NCBI RefSeq assembly: GCF_001570805.1
Contig: NZ_BCSJ01000003.1
Location: 62,001-126,000, forward strand
DNA length: 64,000 bases
Direction of reading: 5' to 3'
Origin: Brevibacterium epidermidis NBRC 14811
Lineage (GTDB): Bacteria; Actinomycetota; Actinomycetes; Actinomycetales; Brevibacteriaceae
Position numbers and translations under genes: made by a program. The notes beneath the pieces are model-generated. The model ran no database searches and was not told where the DNA came from. It saw only the letters and a list, made by a program, of their open reading frames with translations. Below, piece after piece: positions 34,589 to 44,947 of this stretch; position 1 is the stretch's first letter; the number at the start of each line of letters is the position of its first letter.

Positions 34589-37508
34589 CGCGGCGGTTTC
34601 CTTCCGGATCGTAGAAGACGGGCGAGGTGATCTCGACGTCGACGAGGGTGTCGCCGAAGGGAGACTTGACGATCTCTCCTTCGCGGTTGCGGCCGTTCTC
34701 GACGAGTGCGAGACCGAACGGCCGGTCGCGGCTCGGCGAGATATAGGACGAGGTGACGTGTCCGATCATCGGCACCGGTCCGTCCTCCGGTGTGACGGGG
34801 GTGCCCGCCGCAATGAGCTGGGCGCCTTCGGCCAGACGCGTCGTGCCGTCGACCGGCAGGACTCCGACGAGGTGTTTGCGGTCCTCGCGGGCCGTGTCGA
34901 CTCGGGAGTAGGAGCGTTTGCCGATGAAGTCCTTGACCTTCGAGACGATCCACTCCATGCCCGCGTCCTGCGGGGTCACGGTGCCGTCGGTGTCCTGGCC
35001 GACGATGATGAAGCCCTTCTCGGCACGCAGCACGTGCATGACCTCGGTGCCGTATGGGGTGATGTCGAACTCGGCACCCGCCTCGGCGACGGCCTCCCAG
35101 ACTGCCAGCCCGTAGAACGTGTCGACGTTGATCTCGAAGGCGAGCTCACCGGAGAACGAGATCCGGCAGATGCGAGCCGGAATGCCGCCTTCCAAGGTAG
35201 TCTCGCGGAAGCCCATGAACTCGAATGCCTCGTTCGACACATCGAGATTCGGGGCGACCTTGGCGATGACATCGCGCGACCGAGGTCCGGCCACGGCGAC
35301 GGTCGACCACTGTTCGGTCACCGAGGTGAAGACGACGTCGAGGTCGGGCCATTCGGTCTGATGCCATTCCTCGAGCCACTCGAGGACGGTCGCCGCCCCG
35401 CCGGTGGTCGTCGTCATGTAGTAGCGGTCCTCGGCCACGCGCAGGGTCACACCGTCGTCGAAGACCATGCCGTCGGGCTTGCACATCAGCCCATACCGAC
35501 CCTTGCCGACCTTGAGCTTCTTGAAGCCGTTCGTGTAGATCTGGCCGAGGAACTCCCCGGCGTCCTTCCCGCGGATCTCGATCTTGCCGAGCGTCGAGGC
35601 GTCCTGGAAGCCGACGGATTCGCGCACGGCCTTGCCCTCGCGCAGCACCGCCGCCTCCATGTCCTCACCCGGCTTCGGGTAGTACCAGGGACGCTTCCAC
35701 TGCCCGACGTCTTCGAACTCGGCACCGTGGGCGACGTGCCAGGGATGAATCGAGGTGACCCGAGCCGGGGCGAAGAGCTCGCCCTTGCGCCGTCCGGCCA
35801 GTGCCGCGAAGGGCACCGGGGCGAAGGGGGCGCGGAAGGTCGTGTGCCCGACCTGTCCGAGGTCGTCGGCCTTCCCCAGCACCGAGGCGATCGCGCCGAT
35901 CGCGTTGACCGCTGAGGTCTTGCCCTGATCGTTCGCCGTCGAGATCGAGGTGTAGCGCTTGATGTGTTCGACCGAGCGCATGCCCGCGCCCATCGCCCGC
36001 TGCACGTCGGCGACGGTCTGGTCACGCTGGAAGTCGATGAAGTGCGTGGTCAGGGCCTCGTGGTCGTCCTGCGCCGAGGTGACCAGCCACAGTGGACGGG
36101 CCGGAGCATAGGCCATCGCTGAGGCGGCGGGGACGGAGAGCGCGGCCGGGAAGCCGGTGCGGTTCGCCGCCTGGTTCCCCGCCTCGGCGCCCTGCCGCAG
36201 AGCCGCTTCGAGCGAGTAGTCCCCGGTCACTGCTCCGACCGTGAACTGGTCGCGCACGGGCGTCGTCGGCACGAAGGCCGCGATGTCGCCGTTCCAGTGG
36301 ATTGTGCCCTTGCGCTGACCGTGGAGATGGATGACCGGCGAATGTCCGCCGGAGACCGCGAGCAGGTCGACGGGAATGCTCTCACCGTTCTCGGCTGCGA
36401 CCCCGTCGTCGTCGAGTCCGGCGACAGTGATGGCGCTGACCCGTCCGGCTGGGCCGTCACCGGCGGTGCAGGTGACGGCAGAGCCGAGGATGAGCCGGGT
36501 GCCCGTAGCGGTGGTGACGGATTCGGCGATCGCCGAGGCTGAGGTGCGGGAGTCGATGACCGCGGGGACGGTGATGCCTGCCGCGTGGAGGTCGGTGACG
36601 AGGTCATAGGCGGAGTCGTTCGTCGTCGCCACCGCCACCTGGTCACCGGCGGCCACACCAAAGCGGCCGAGATAGGTGCGCACGGCCGAGGCGAGCATGA
36701 TGCCGGGTCGGTCGTTGTCCGCGAAGACGATCGGACGGTCGTGGGCGCCGGTGGCGAGCACGACCTGACCGGCGCGGATATGCCAGACCTTCTGGCGCAC
36801 TCCGCGGCCACCAGCAGCGGCGACGGCATCGGTGCGGTCTTCGAGGGCGACGAAGTAGTTCGAGTCGTAGCTGCCGAAGACGGTCGTGTTCTTCACGTAC
36901 GTGAGCTCTTCGTGCTCGGCGAACCCGGCGACGGTGGACTCGACCCAGGCGAGGGCGTCGACGCCGTCGATCGTTTCGGCCGTGGCCGGTCCCGCCGCGA
37001 GCAGCGAGCCGCCGGGCAGGGACTGGTCGTCGAGCAGCAGGGTGCGCGCACCGGACTTGCCAGCTTCCCTGGCCGCGGCGAGTCCGGCGGGGCCTGCGCC
37101 GACGATGAGGACGTCGGTGTGCACGTGCTTGTGTTCGTAGGTCAGTTCGTCCTGGCCGGGGTCGAGGATGCCGAGTCCGGCGAGGTAGTCGGCCTCGAGT
37201 CCTTCGGCGATGGCGACACGGGTGGCGGGCAGCATCGATTCGGAGACGTCTCCGGAGTACCGGGAATGCACGCGGACGAGCGCATTGGACTCCTCGACGC
37301 CGGCGCCGAGGATGCCGCGGGCGCGTCCGAGGTAGGTCGAGTTTCCGCAGTCGATGCGGCCCGCGGCGATGAGCGCACTGGCGATCGTGTCACCGGCAAA
37401 GCCCGAGTAGGTCTGCCCGTCGACGGTGAAGTCGATCGGGCGGGTGGTGTCGATGCCGGTGGCAGAGGACAGTCGAGACGCGGAGTGCAGGCGGGTGGTG
37501 TTCGTCAT
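34581..37508 (-). CDS. soxA: Sarcosine oxidase alpha subunit
   Basis: A 975-residue subunit, normal length for the tetrameric enzyme. An N-terminal 2Fe-2S-like fold is followed by the NAD-binding Rossmann domain ([20 protein letters not shown], near residue 130). A Cys-free linker leads to the C-terminal aminomethyltransferase (GcvT-like) domain, which binds tetrahydrofolate and makes 5,10-methylene-THF from the released methyl. The start at 37508 overlaps the soxD stop (ATGA), and AAGGAG is upstream. The enzyme turns sarcosine into glycine. Confidence 0.95.
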   Translation of the reverse strand: MTNTTRLHSASRLSSATGIDTTRPIDFTVDGQTYSGFAGDTIASALIAAGRIDCGNSTYLGRARGILGAGVEESNALVRVHSRYSGDVSESMLPATRVAIAEGLEADYLAGLGILDPGQDELTYEHKHVHTDVLIVGAGPAGLAAAREAGKSGARTLLLDDQSLPGGSLLAAGPATAETIDGVDALAWVESTVAGFAEHEELTYVKNTTVFGSYDSNYFVALEDRTDAVAAAGGRGVRQKVWHIRAGQVVLATGAHDRPIVFADNDRPGIMLASAVRTYLGRFGVAAGDQVAVATTNDSAYDLVTDLHAAGITVPAVIDSRTSASAIAESVTTATGTRLILGSAVTCTAGDGPAGRVSAITVAGLDDDGVAAENGESIPVDLLAVSGGHSPVIHLHGQRKGTIHWNGDIAAFVPTTPVRDQFTVGAVTGDYSLEAALRQGAEAGNQAANRTGFPAALSVPAASAMAYAPARPLWLVTSAQDDHEALTTHFIDFQRDQTVADVQRAMGAGMRSVEHIKRYTSISTANDQGKTSAVNAIGAIASVLGKADDLGQVGHTTFRAPFAPVPFAALAGRRKGELFAPARVTSIHPWHVAHGAEFEDVGQWKRPWYYPKPGEDMEAAVLREGKAVRESVGFQDASTLGKIEIRGKDAGEFLGQIYTNGFKKLKVGKGRYGLMCKPDGMVFDDGVTLRVAEDRYYMTTTTGGAATVLEWLEEWHQTEWPDLDVVFTSVTEQWSTVAVAGPRSRDVIAKVAPNLDVSNEAFEFMGFRETTLEGGIPARICRISFSGELAFEINVDTFYGLAVWEAVAEAGAEFDITPYGTEVMHVLRAEKGFIIVGQDTDGTVTPQDAGMEWIVSKVKDFIGKRSYSRVDTAREDRKHLVGVLPVDGTTRLAEGAQLIAAGTPVTPEDGPVPMIGHVTSSYISPSRDRPFGLALVENGRNREGEIVKSPFGDTLVDVEITSPVFYDPEGNRRDG

Positions 37509-37795
37509 CGAACCTCTCCTTGCGTGTCGGGACGGGGCGAGCCGATCGGGTAAATCGCGGTGAAGTCGTAGGTGGCCGTGTCGCGGATGGCGTTGAACCA
37601 CTTCCGGCAGCCGGCGCTGTGGCTCCACATCTCCGCAAAGGCGCCGCGGCTGTTCTCACGGTAGAAGAGGTACTCGGCCCATTCCCTGTCGGTCAGGGCG
37701 TGCGGGTCTTCGGGGTAGGGAACGTGCGCCTGTCCGCCGTAGTGGAATTCGGTTTCGTCGCGTGGCCCGCAGTTCGGGCAGTGGATGAGCAGCAT
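37505..37795 (-). CDS. soxD: Sarcosine oxidase delta subunit (zinc-binding)
   Basis: A 96-residue delta subunit with the zinc ligands C6, C9, H59 and C63 (HCPNCG and SHSAGC) at the positions known for the family. It lies 29 bp after soxB and overlaps soxA by 4 bp, which gives the classical order B-D-A-G. The same stretch is open in another frame over more than 1 kb; only this frame has family motifs. Confidence 0.94.
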   Translation of the reverse strand: MLLIHCPNCGPRDETEFHYGGQAHVPYPEDPHALTDREWAEYLFYRENSRGAFAEMWSHSAGCRKWFNAIRDTATYDFTAIYPIGSPRPDTQGEVR

Positions 37796-37824
37796 GTCGG
37801 TGTCTCTTTCCTTCCGAGTCCGGC

Positions 37825-39042
37825 TCAGTGGGCCACGGCTGCGGCGCCGTGTTCGTCGATGAGGTGACCGGTTTCGAAGCGGTCGAGGGCGAATGGGGCG
37901 TTGAGCGGGTGAGGTTCGTCGTTCGCGATGGTGTGGGCGTAGGTGAAGCCCGCCGCCGGGGTGCCTTTGAAGCCGCCGGTGCCCCAGCCGCAGTTGGCGT
38001 AGAGTCCTTGGACTTCCGTCTTCGACACGATCGGTGAGGCGTCGAGGGTGACGTCGACGTTGCCGCCCCAGGTGCGCAGCACATGGGCGCGGGCGAAGAT
38101 CGGGAACAGCTCGACCGCGGCGGCCAGCTGCTCCTCGATGACGTGGAAGCCGCCTCGTTGACCGTATCCGTTGTAGGAGTCGACGCCGGCGCCCATGACG
38201 AGTTCGCCTTTGTGCGCTTGGGAGACGTAGACGTGGACGTGGTTGGACATGACCACGGTCGGGTGCACGGGTTCGAAGAGTTCGGAGACCAGGGCCTGCA
38301 GCGGATGGGTCTGGATCGGCAGGCGGATCCCGGCCATGTCGGCGAGCACCGAGGAGTCGCCGGCCACGGCCAGGGCGACCTTCTCCGTGGCGATCGGTCC
38401 GCGGTTCGTCTGCACACCGACGACCTGGTCGCCGATGCGTTCGATGCCGGTGACCTCGCAGTTCTGGATGATGTCGACGCCCATCTCGTCGGCCTTGCGG
38501 GCGAAGGCCCAGGCGACGTGATCGTGCTTGGCGATGCCGGCGCGCGGCTGATAGGTGCCGCCCATCACGGGGTAGCGGAGGTCGTCGCCGATGTTGATGA
38601 TCGGGCAGACTTCCTTCACCTGCTGGGGGTCCAGCCATTCGGCGTCGACGCCGTTGAGCGTGTTCGCATTCACCCGGCGCTGGGATTCGCGGACGTCCTG
38701 GAGGGTGTGGGCGAGGTTGAGCACGCCGCGCTGGGAGAAGAGGAAGTCGTAGTCGAGCTCTTCGGGAAGCTGCTCCCAGAGCTTGAGGGACTTCTCGTAG
38801 ATCGCGGCGGATTCGTCCCAGAGGTAGTTCGAACGGATGATCGTCGTATTGCGGGCCATGTTGCCCCCGGCCAGCCAGCCGCGCTCGAGAATGGCGATGT
38901 TCGTCATTCCGTGGTTCTTCGCCAGGTAGTAGGCGGTGGCGAGTCCGTGTCCGCCGCCGCCGACGATGACGGCTTCGTAGGACTTCTTCGGCTCCGGGTT
39001 GCGCCACAGGAAGTCGGGGTGTTCGGGAAGCTGGTCAGCCAT
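37825..39042 (-). CDS. soxB: Sarcosine oxidase beta subunit
   Basis: A 405-residue flavoprotein. The FAD-binding motif is [19 protein letters not shown] (residues 25-43). H173 in AKHDHVAW matches the histidine that binds FMN covalently in the Corynebacterium enzyme. SoxB holds the site where sarcosine is oxidised. Its ATG overlaps the glyA stop by one base (TGATG). Dimethylglycine oxidase is a relative, but the D, A and G partners make sarcosine oxidase certain. Confidence 0.95.
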   Translation of the reverse strand: MADQLPEHPDFLWRNPEPKKSYEAVIVGGGGHGLATAYYLAKNHGMTNIAILERGWLAGGNMARNTTIIRSNYLWDESAAIYEKSLKLWEQLPEELDYDFLFSQRGVLNLAHTLQDVRESQRRVNANTLNGVDAEWLDPQQVKEVCPIINIGDDLRYPVMGGTYQPRAGIAKHDHVAWAFARKADEMGVDIIQNCEVTGIERIGDQVVGVQTNRGPIATEKVALAVAGDSSVLADMAGIRLPIQTHPLQALVSELFEPVHPTVVMSNHVHVYVSQAHKGELVMGAGVDSYNGYGQRGGFHVIEEQLAAAVELFPIFARAHVLRTWGGNVDVTLDASPIVSKTEVQGLYANCGWGTGGFKGTPAAGFTYAHTIANDEPHPLNAPFALDRFETGHLIDEHGAAAVAH

Positions 39043-40433
39043 CAGCGTGCTCCGATCTCGGTGAGGGTGGGGTACAGGGGGTGGTCGTTCGCCAGTCGGG
39101 TGACGCGTTCGCTCAGTTCGACGATGATCTCCGGGCTCGCGCCGCTCTCGTCCGTGCCGGCCTTGAGCACCTCGGCGATGATGTCGGCCGCCTCGGCGAA
39201 TGCTTCGCTGCCGAATCCGCGGCTGGCGAGCGCCGGGGTGCCGATCCGCAGACCGGAGGTGACCATCGGCGGTCGCGGGTCGTCGGGGACGGCGTTGCGG
39301 TTGACGGTGATGCCGATCTGAGCGAGCAGATCTTCGGCCTGGGCTCCGTCGAGGGTCGAGTTGCGCAGATCGACGAGGACGAGGTGGACGTCGGTGCCGC
39401 CGGTGAGGACGGAGATTCCGCGTTCGGCGACGTCGTCTTCGGTCAGGCGGCGGGCGAGTTCGCTGGCGCCGGCCAGGGTCCGCTTCTGCTTGTCGACGAA
39501 GGTGTCGGTGGCGGCCAAGCCGAAGGCCACGGCCTTGCCGGCGATGACGTGTTCGAGGGGTCCGCCCTGTTGTCCGGGGAAGACTGCGGAATTGATCTTC
39601 TTCGCGATGTCCGCGTCATTGGTGAGGATGATGCCGCCTCGGGGGCCGCCGAGGGTCTTGTGCGTCGTCGACGACACGACGTGGGCGTGCGGGACCGGTG
39701 AGGGGTGAAGCCCGGCGGCGACGAGTCCGGCGAAGTGGGCCATGTCGACCATGAGGTAGGCACCGACCGCGTCGGCGATGCGGCGGAACTCGGCGAAGTC
39801 GAGCTGACGGGTGTAGGCCGACCAGCCTGCGACGATGAGCTTCGGCTGGTTCTCGTGGGCGAGGCGTTCGACCTCGGCCATGTCGACGCGTCCAGTCTCG
39901 GCATCGAGACCGTAGGGGACGATCGAGTAGAGGCGGCCGGAGAAGTTGATCTTCATTCCGTGGGTGAGGTGGCCGCCGTGGGCGAGGTTGAGGCCGAGGA
40001 CGGTGTCGCCGGGACGGATGAGGGCGTGCATGACCGAGGCGTTGGCCTGGGCGCCGGAGTGCGGCTGGACGTTCGCGTACGCGGCTCCGAAGAGTGCCTT
40101 GACGCGGTCGATGGCGATGCGTTCGATCTCGTCGACGTGTTCGCAGCCGCCGTAGTAGCGGCGGCCCGGGTAGCCCTCGGCGTACTTGTTCGTGAGCACC
40201 GACCCTTGAGCTTCCATGACGGCCGAGGCGGTGTGGTTCTCCGAGGCGATCATCTCCAGGCCCTCGCGCTGCCGGGCCAGTTCGGCGTCGATGAATCCGG
40301 CGACCTGCGGGTCGAGTTCAGCGATCGAGGTGCTCAGTTCGACGGGTTCGCGGCTGGGGACGGTCCCAGCGGAAGCGCTCGTCGGGGCACTGGCCGTGCC
40401 GGCTTCGGCGGGGTTTGCGAGTTGCTCTGTCAT
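39042..40433 (-). CDS. glyA: Serine hydroxymethyltransferase GlyA
   Basis: A 463-residue PLP enzyme. The PLP Lys is in [14 protein letters not shown], and [15 protein letters not shown] and SGAQAN are present. About 35 extra polar residues stand before the usual N-terminus. As first gene of the sox operon it uses the glycine and 5,10-methylene-THF made by SoxBDAG to form serine. ATG 40433 has AAGGAG upstream. Such operon-linked copies are usually catabolic and separate from a housekeeping glyA, which is not in this window. Confidence 0.95.
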   Translation of the reverse strand: MTEQLANPAEAGTASAPTSASAGTVPSREPVELSTSIAELDPQVAGFIDAELARQREGLEMIASENHTASAVMEAQGSVLTNKYAEGYPGRRYYGGCEHVDEIERIAIDRVKALFGAAYANVQPHSGAQANASVMHALIRPGDTVLGLNLAHGGHLTHGMKINFSGRLYSIVPYGLDAETGRVDMAEVERLAHENQPKLIVAGWSAYTRQLDFAEFRRIADAVGAYLMVDMAHFAGLVAAGLHPSPVPHAHVVSSTTHKTLGGPRGGIILTNDADIAKKINSAVFPGQQGGPLEHVIAGKAVAFGLAATDTFVDKQKRTLAGASELARRLTEDDVAERGISVLTGGTDVHLVLVDLRNSTLDGAQAEDLLAQIGITVNRNAVPDDPRPPMVTSGLRIGTPALASRGFGSEAFAEAADIIAEVLKAGTDESGASPEIIVELSERVTRLANDHPLYPTLTEIGAR

Positions 40434-40450
40434 GGATCTCCTTCGACCTG

Positions 40451-40489
40451 TTGCGATCAGTCCTTCCCGGCTGATCGGCAACTAATATA
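40451..40489. promoter_or_regulatory. Dyad and AT-rich patch between glyA and the divergent GntR gene
   Basis: GATCAG (40455-40460) and CTGATC (40471-40476) are inverted across 10 bp and flanked by TTGC and GGCAA. An AT-rich ACTAATATAT follows. This is the only conspicuous site in the 136-bp divergent promoter, and a candidate operator for the GntR protein encoded at 40570. Confidence 0.4.
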
Positions 40490-40569
40490 TCAGCTGCGTT
40501 CCTGTAGTGTAGGCAGAGAATTCCAGCCAGCGCAATACGTTTTCCGCAGAGATTGGGAGGATTCTTCTC

Positions 40570-41232
40570 ATGAGCACATCCGCCGACGCGACGTCACCGA
40601 CGACGTCCTTGGCGAATCACGCCTATGAGATCCTCCGCCACCGCCTCATCATGCTCGACATCGCTCCGGGCGATCCGATCAACGAGGCGGCCCTCAGCGC
40701 CGAGCTCGAGGTCGGCCGCACGCCGATCCGCGAGGCCCTCAAGCGACTCGAACGCGATCACCTCGTGGTGTCCTATCCGCGGCGCGGCACCTTCGCCACC
40801 AACGTCGACCTCACCGATCTGTCGACGATCTCCGAGATGCGCGAAGCACTCGAGCCCATCGCCGCCAGGCGCGCGGCTCGCAACCTCACGCCGGAGCGTC
40901 GCGCGGATTTCACGGCAGCGATCGCCGGTCTCAAGGCACTCGAGGCGACCGACGAGCAGCGGACCCTCATGGAACGCGATCTCGATGTCCACCGCCTCAT
41001 CTACAGCTCGGTGGACAATCCGCACCTATCGGAGACCCTCATCCGCCTCGACGATCTGGCCACCCGCATCTGGTGCCTCGTCATCCCGGGGATCCCGGAT
41101 CTCGTCACTCACATCCGCGAGCACATCGATCTGCTCGAGGCGATCCTCGACGGCGACGAACAGACCGTCGCCGCCCACGCCGCCGAGCACGTCCGCGAGT
41201 TCGACAAGACCGTCCGCGCCACCTTGCGCTGA
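40570..41232 (+). CDS. GntR-family regulator (FCD subfamily), likely controls the sox operon
   Basis: A 220-residue protein. The winged helix (about 10-80) contains GDPINEAALSAELEVGRTPI and REALKRLERDHLV. The FCD domain has DLDVHRLIY and the late HIREHIDLL/HAAEHVREF histidines that bind metal. GGGAGG stands ten bases before the ATG. It is divergent from glyA-soxBDAG and the natural regulator of that operon, with sarcosine, glycine or a downstream acid as possible ligand. Confidence 0.85.
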   Translation: MSTSADATSPTTSLANHAYEILRHRLIMLDIAPGDPINEAALSAELEVGRTPIREALKRLERDHLVVSYPRRGTFATNVDLTDLSTISEMREALEPIAARRAARNLTPERRADFTAAIAGLKALEATDEQRTLMERDLDVHRLIYSSVDNPHLSETLIRLDDLATRIWCLVIPGIPDLVTHIREHIDLLEAILDGDEQTVAAHAAEHVREFDKTVRATLR

Positions 41233-41283
41233 GCCCAGCCAGAACTGGACCCGCGCTTCACGGTCCCGTCATCGCACACAGAT

Positions 41284-41991
41284 TCAGAGTCGCTGCCGCC
41301 CTGAACCACCGAGGCGCAGCGAGACCCGCTCCGCCGCCTGAACGCAGTGTTCGCCGAGCTCGGCGATGCGGGTCGCATCGGTGCGGAACTTCGGTGCGGC
41401 GATGAGGACGGCCGCGACCACTTCACCGCGATGGTCGTGCACGGGTGCGGCGATGCCGACCTCGTGCGGAGAGGTTTCGGCATCGTTGAGTGCATAAGCG
41501 GGACCGCCGGCGCGATCCGGGCCGTCGCCGGCGTCGCGGAACACCTTCACCGAGGCACTTCCCTCCGTCCGATATCGCGACCCCAGACTGGACGTATGCT
41601 TGACCGGCTCGGGACTCGGAACCTGTTCGACGGTGACCGCCTCGGCGCCGTCCCACACCATCAGCGCACTCGTCTCGGAAGTGGCCCGCGTGAGTGCCTG
41701 CAGGATGGGATACGCTGCCCTGCGAACATCAAGATCGGCCAACAGAGGGCCCGCGATCGCGATGATTCCCAGACCCAGCCGATACCGCCTGGACGGCGCC
41801 TGTTCGACGATCCCCTCCTGCTCGAGCGAGGCGAGGATCCGCGACACCGAACTCTTGTGCAGCCCCACGCGCGGTGCGATCTCGGTGACACCGAGCTCCT
41901 GCCGGTCCGGCGCGAAGCAGCGCAGGATGGCGACGGTGTTTTCGATGACCGAGGCACCGCGGCGTGGGTTGTCAGGCGATTGTCGGGACAT
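41284..41991 (-). CDS. IclR-family regulator of the creatinase unit
   Basis: A 235-residue IclR protein. The winged helix is at about 18-75 (NTVAILRCFAPDRQ and GLHKSSVSRILASLEQEGIV). The effector domain is shorter than usual. It lies 28 bp after the creatinase stop on the same strand, so it is probably the third gene of a transporter-creatinase-regulator operon. The repeats at 44704-44755 upstream of the operon are the likely target. Confidence 0.82.
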   Translation of the reverse strand: MSRQSPDNPRRGASVIENTVAILRCFAPDRQELGVTEIAPRVGLHKSSVSRILASLEQEGIVEQAPSRRYRLGLGIIAIAGPLLADLDVRRAAYPILQALTRATSETSALMVWDGAEAVTVEQVPSPEPVKHTSSLGSRYRTEGSASVKVFRDAGDGPDRAGGPAYALNDAETSPHEVGIAAPVHDHRGEVVAAVLIAAPKFRTDATRIAELGEHCVQAAERVSLRLGGSGRQRL

Positions 41992-42019
41992 GGTGTGAGT
42001 ATATTCGGCAGCGAGGCCC

Positions 42020-43273
42020 TCAGGCCGGAATGATGTTGTGTTCGGCCCCGAACGGGAACTTCGTGATGTCCTCGGAACCGCTCTCCCCGACGACGACGAT
42101 GTCATGTTCGCGGTAACCGCCGGCACCCGGCTGCCCCTCGGGAATGGTGATCATCGGCTCCATGGAGATGACCATTCCCGGCTCGATGACGGTGTCGATG
42201 TCTTCTCTCAGTTCAAGCCCGGCCTCACGCCCATAGTAGTGGCTGAGCACTCCGAATGAGTGTCCGTACCCGAAGGTGCGGTTTTCGAAGAGTCCGTGCT
42301 CGAAGTAGATCTCATTGAGTTCGGCGGCGATGTCCTTGCACACAGCGCCGGGCTTGATGAGTTCGATACCGCGTTTGTGCACTTCGACGTTGACGTTCCA
42401 CAGCTCGAGCGACCGAGCGTCGGGCTCTCCGTAGAAGAGCGTGCGCTCCAGCGCGGTGTAATAGCCGGTCGGCATGGCGAAGCAGTTGAGGCTGAGGATG
42501 TCACCTTTTCGGATCTTGCGGGTCGTCGCCCAATTGTGCGCGCCATCGGTGTTGATACCCGATTGGAACCACACCCAGGTATCACGGATCTCCTGGTCGG
42601 GGAACGTCCTAGCGATCTCATGAGTCATCGCCTCAGTGCCGATGAGCGCGAGTTCGTACTCGCTGATGCCTTCGGTGATGGCGGCCTTGATAGCCTCACC
42701 GCCGAGGTCGCCGATTCGAGCGCTGTGCTTGATCACCTCGATCTCCTCGGGTGACTTGATCATCCGCTGGCGCATCGACTCCTTCGAGATGTCGACGAGT
42801 TCCGCTGCAGGGAAGGCATCTTGGAGCCTGTTGCGATTCTCGAGGGGCAGGTTGTCGTCTTCGACGCCGAGACGGCGCGGGTTTCCGATTCCGCGCTGAC
42901 GCAGGCCCTCCTGGATCGCGTAGTAGTAGTTGTCACGACGCCAATCCGTGTACACGATGTTCTCCCCGTAGCTGGTTCGCCACGGCATGCCTGCATCGAT
43001 ATTCGCGGTGATCGTCACCGTGTCGTCGGCCGTGACGACCATGGCATATGAGCGACCGAAGTAGGTGAAGAGGAAGTCCGAGTAGTACTTGATGTTGTGA
43101 TACGAGGTGAGGACCACTGCGTCGAGCTCCTTCTCGGCCATAATGGCGCGCAGTCCGGTCAGTCTCCGCTCCATCTCCCCATCGGAGAAGGTCAGCGGTG
43201 TCTTGGACCCGTTGTGGAGGACCTTGAGCCGCTCGAGGTCAGCGACGGAGGCGTTGTCAGCAAAGGTGGTCAT
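42020..43273 (-). CDS. Creatinase (creatine amidinohydrolase)
   Basis: A 417-residue M24-fold protein that matches creatinase over its whole length. TSYHNIKYYSDFL, ANIDAGMPWR, TDWRRDNYY, FQSGINTDGAHN with the catalytic His, FGYGHSFG and SMEPMI are all present. Creatinase needs no metal; it hydrolyses creatine to sarcosine and urea. The product would go to SoxBDAG encoded 3 kb away. Aminopeptidase P or ectoine hydrolase are less likely, because the creatinase-specific blocks are nearly complete. It follows the transporter by 68 bp. Confidence 0.92.
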   Translation of the reverse strand: MTTFADNASVADLERLKVLHNGSKTPLTFSDGEMERRLTGLRAIMAEKELDAVVLTSYHNIKYYSDFLFTYFGRSYAMVVTADDTVTITANIDAGMPWRTSYGENIVYTDWRRDNYYYAIQEGLRQRGIGNPRRLGVEDDNLPLENRNRLQDAFPAAELVDISKESMRQRMIKSPEEIEVIKHSARIGDLGGEAIKAAITEGISEYELALIGTEAMTHEIARTFPDQEIRDTWVWFQSGINTDGAHNWATTRKIRKGDILSLNCFAMPTGYYTALERTLFYGEPDARSLELWNVNVEVHKRGIELIKPGAVCKDIAAELNEIYFEHGLFENRTFGYGHSFGVLSHYYGREAGLELREDIDTVIEPGMVISMEPMITIPEGQPGAGGYREHDIVVVGESGSEDITKFPFGAEHNIIPA

Positions 43274-43341
43274 GGGTTTCTCCTATTCGTTCGACACCGC
43301 CATCTCGGTGCCGCGGCGGTGTGGTGGGGTTCTGGACGACT

Positions 43342-44691
43342 TCAGACGTCGCGCAGAGGCTTATGGAAGGTCTCCTTGGCGCAGATGACTGCACCGAGAC
43401 AGATTGCGGCCGCAGCCATGAGGTACCAACCGGGGGCAAGATGCGAATTGGTCAGGCCGATGAGCAGAGTGGCCATAAAAGGTGCGGTGCCGCCGAACAG
43501 GGCGTTCGACACGTTGAAGCTCACGGCAAACCCGGTGTACCGGATACGTGTCGGGAACATCTCGGCAAGGAAGCTCGGCAGAGTGCCGTCGTTGAGGGTG
43601 AGCATGGCTCCGAGTCCGATCTCGACAAGGACGACGAGCGTGAAGCTGCCGGCGTCCAGCAGCATGAAGGCCGGCACCGTGAGGACGATGAAAGTGACTG
43701 ACGCGATGATGAGCATCCTTTTGCGACCGAACCGATCCGAGGCCAGACCGGTGAGCAGGATGAAACCGATATAGGTGACGAGAGCGATGGTGGTGGCGAC
43801 GAACGATTCAGTAGCCCCATAGCCGAGCTCGGTCGTGAGATAGGTGGGCATATAGGTCAGGACGACATAGAACCCGACGGCGTTGAGCAGCACTGCGCAC
43901 ATCGAGATGACCAGGGGCCGCCAGTGGTCCCGGAACATGGCGAAGACCGGGGCTTTGATCACTTCATCCTGCTGAGCGAGTTCACGGAATGCCGGCGTGT
44001 CCTCGAGTCTGGTTCGGATATAGCGGCCGATCAGTCCCATGGGCGCGGCAAGGAAGAATGGGAGCCTCCAACCCCAGCTCTCCAGCTGTCCATCGCTCAG
44101 CGTCGACGAGAGGACTGCGGCGAGCACCGATCCCAATAGCAATCCGGTGGCGGTGCTGGCTGGAACGACGGCTGCGTAGAGACCGCGTCGCCGCGGTGGT
44201 GCGTATTCGACGAGGAACGCCGAGGCCCCCGCATATTCGCCTGCCGCAGAGAATCCTTGGACGAGGCGGACGACGAGCAGCAGCACCGGAGCGAGGAAGC
44301 CGGCGACCGCGAAGCTCGGCAGCAGACCGATCGCAAAGGTCGAGACAGACATGATGAGAATCGAGACGGACAGTGCGGAACGTCGTCCGATCTTGTCTCC
44401 GATATGACCCCAGATGAAGCCGCCGATGGGGCGGACGACGAAGGAGACGGCGAAGACCGCAAAGGTGGACAGAAGCGCGAGATTGCCTTCGGACTCAGGG
44501 AAGAAGACGATCGCAATGGTCGTCGCAAAATACCCGTAGACGCCGTAGTCGAACCATTCGACGAAGTTGCCGACGAAACTGGCGGAGACGACGCGCCGCA
44601 GCGTCCGCTTCTGCTCGATATTCGGCTGCGCGGTCGCCGACGCATCTGATTTCACAGCGTCGTTGTCCTCTGGAGCGAGGTCGGACTTCAT
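43342..44691 (-). CDS. MHS-family MFS transporter, candidate creatine (or betaine) importer
   Basis: A 449-residue protein with twelve predicted helices. The MHS marks are NFVEWFDYGVYGYFATTIA and GHIGDKIGRRSALSVSILIM. The group includes ProP, which takes up proline and betaine. Placed directly before creatinase, it is most likely the creatine uptake system. The start ATG 44691 has GGAG seven bases upstream; longer forms are open but run into the repeated operator region. Confidence 0.82.
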   Translation of the reverse strand: MKSDLAPEDNDAVKSDASATAQPNIEQKRTLRRVVSASFVGNFVEWFDYGVYGYFATTIAIVFFPESEGNLALLSTFAVFAVSFVVRPIGGFIWGHIGDKIGRRSALSVSILIMSVSTFAIGLLPSFAVAGFLAPVLLLVVRLVQGFSAAGEYAGASAFLVEYAPPRRRGLYAAVVPASTATGLLLGSVLAAVLSSTLSDGQLESWGWRLPFFLAAPMGLIGRYIRTRLEDTPAFRELAQQDEVIKAPVFAMFRDHWRPLVISMCAVLLNAVGFYVVLTYMPTYLTTELGYGATESFVATTIALVTYIGFILLTGLASDRFGRKRMLIIASVTFIVLTVPAFMLLDAGSFTLVVLVEIGLGAMLTLNDGTLPSFLAEMFPTRIRYTGFAVSFNVSNALFGGTAPFMATLLIGLTNSHLAPGWYLMAAAAICLGAVICAKETFHKPLRDV

Positions 44692-44703
44692 TGTCTTCTC
44701 CAT

Positions 44704-44755
44704 CGTTGTGAACAGTGACAACGCGGTGTTGCATTCTTTACAACTGCGTTGCATT
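44704..44755. promoter_or_regulatory. Repeated GTTG elements upstream of the creatine unit
   Basis: An inverted pair CGTTGT/ACAACG (44704-44723) is followed by two direct copies of GTTGCATT at 44728-44735 and 44748-44755, 20 bp apart, which is about two helical turns. A further CAAC/GTTG dyad lies between the copies. The cluster begins 13 bp before the transporter start. It looks like a multi-site operator, most simply for the IclR protein at 41284. Confidence 0.5.
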
Positions 44756-44887
44756 TAAGGTTATTGTGTCCCGGTCACCCGGTCAAGAGATTTCTGCTCA
44801 GAACTGCGCGCAATCAGAAAGCGGCAGGCGAAAGGACCCGCCGGACTGCATGTCCGACAGGGCCTTGGAACTGAACTCGCCCCGACA

Positions 44888-44931
44888 CAGCGAAGCCCCG
44901 CACGACCTTTCGATCGTGCGGGGCTTCGCTG
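44888..44931. terminator. Perfect 18-bp stem terminator between the cytochrome b gene and the creatine unit
   Basis: CAGCGAAGCCCCGCACGA pairs perfectly with its complement across an eight-base loop. It follows the stop of the etf-cytochrome b operon by 17 bp. There is no long T run, but the stem is the most stable in the window. Confidence 0.85.
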
Positions 44932-44947
44932 ATGCGGGCGGTGTCGC

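Noticed and set aside
37505..39007. A 500-codon minus-strand frame that contains soxD at its end
   Set aside because: Only the last 96 codons match SoxD (C6, C9, H59, C63); the upstream part lies out of frame across soxB.
34581..39042. Reading the sox genes as dimethylglycine oxidase
   Set aside because: The four-subunit B-D-A-G order, the H173 of the beta subunit and the zinc ligands of SoxD fit heterotetrameric sarcosine oxidase; dimethylglycine oxidase is a single chain.
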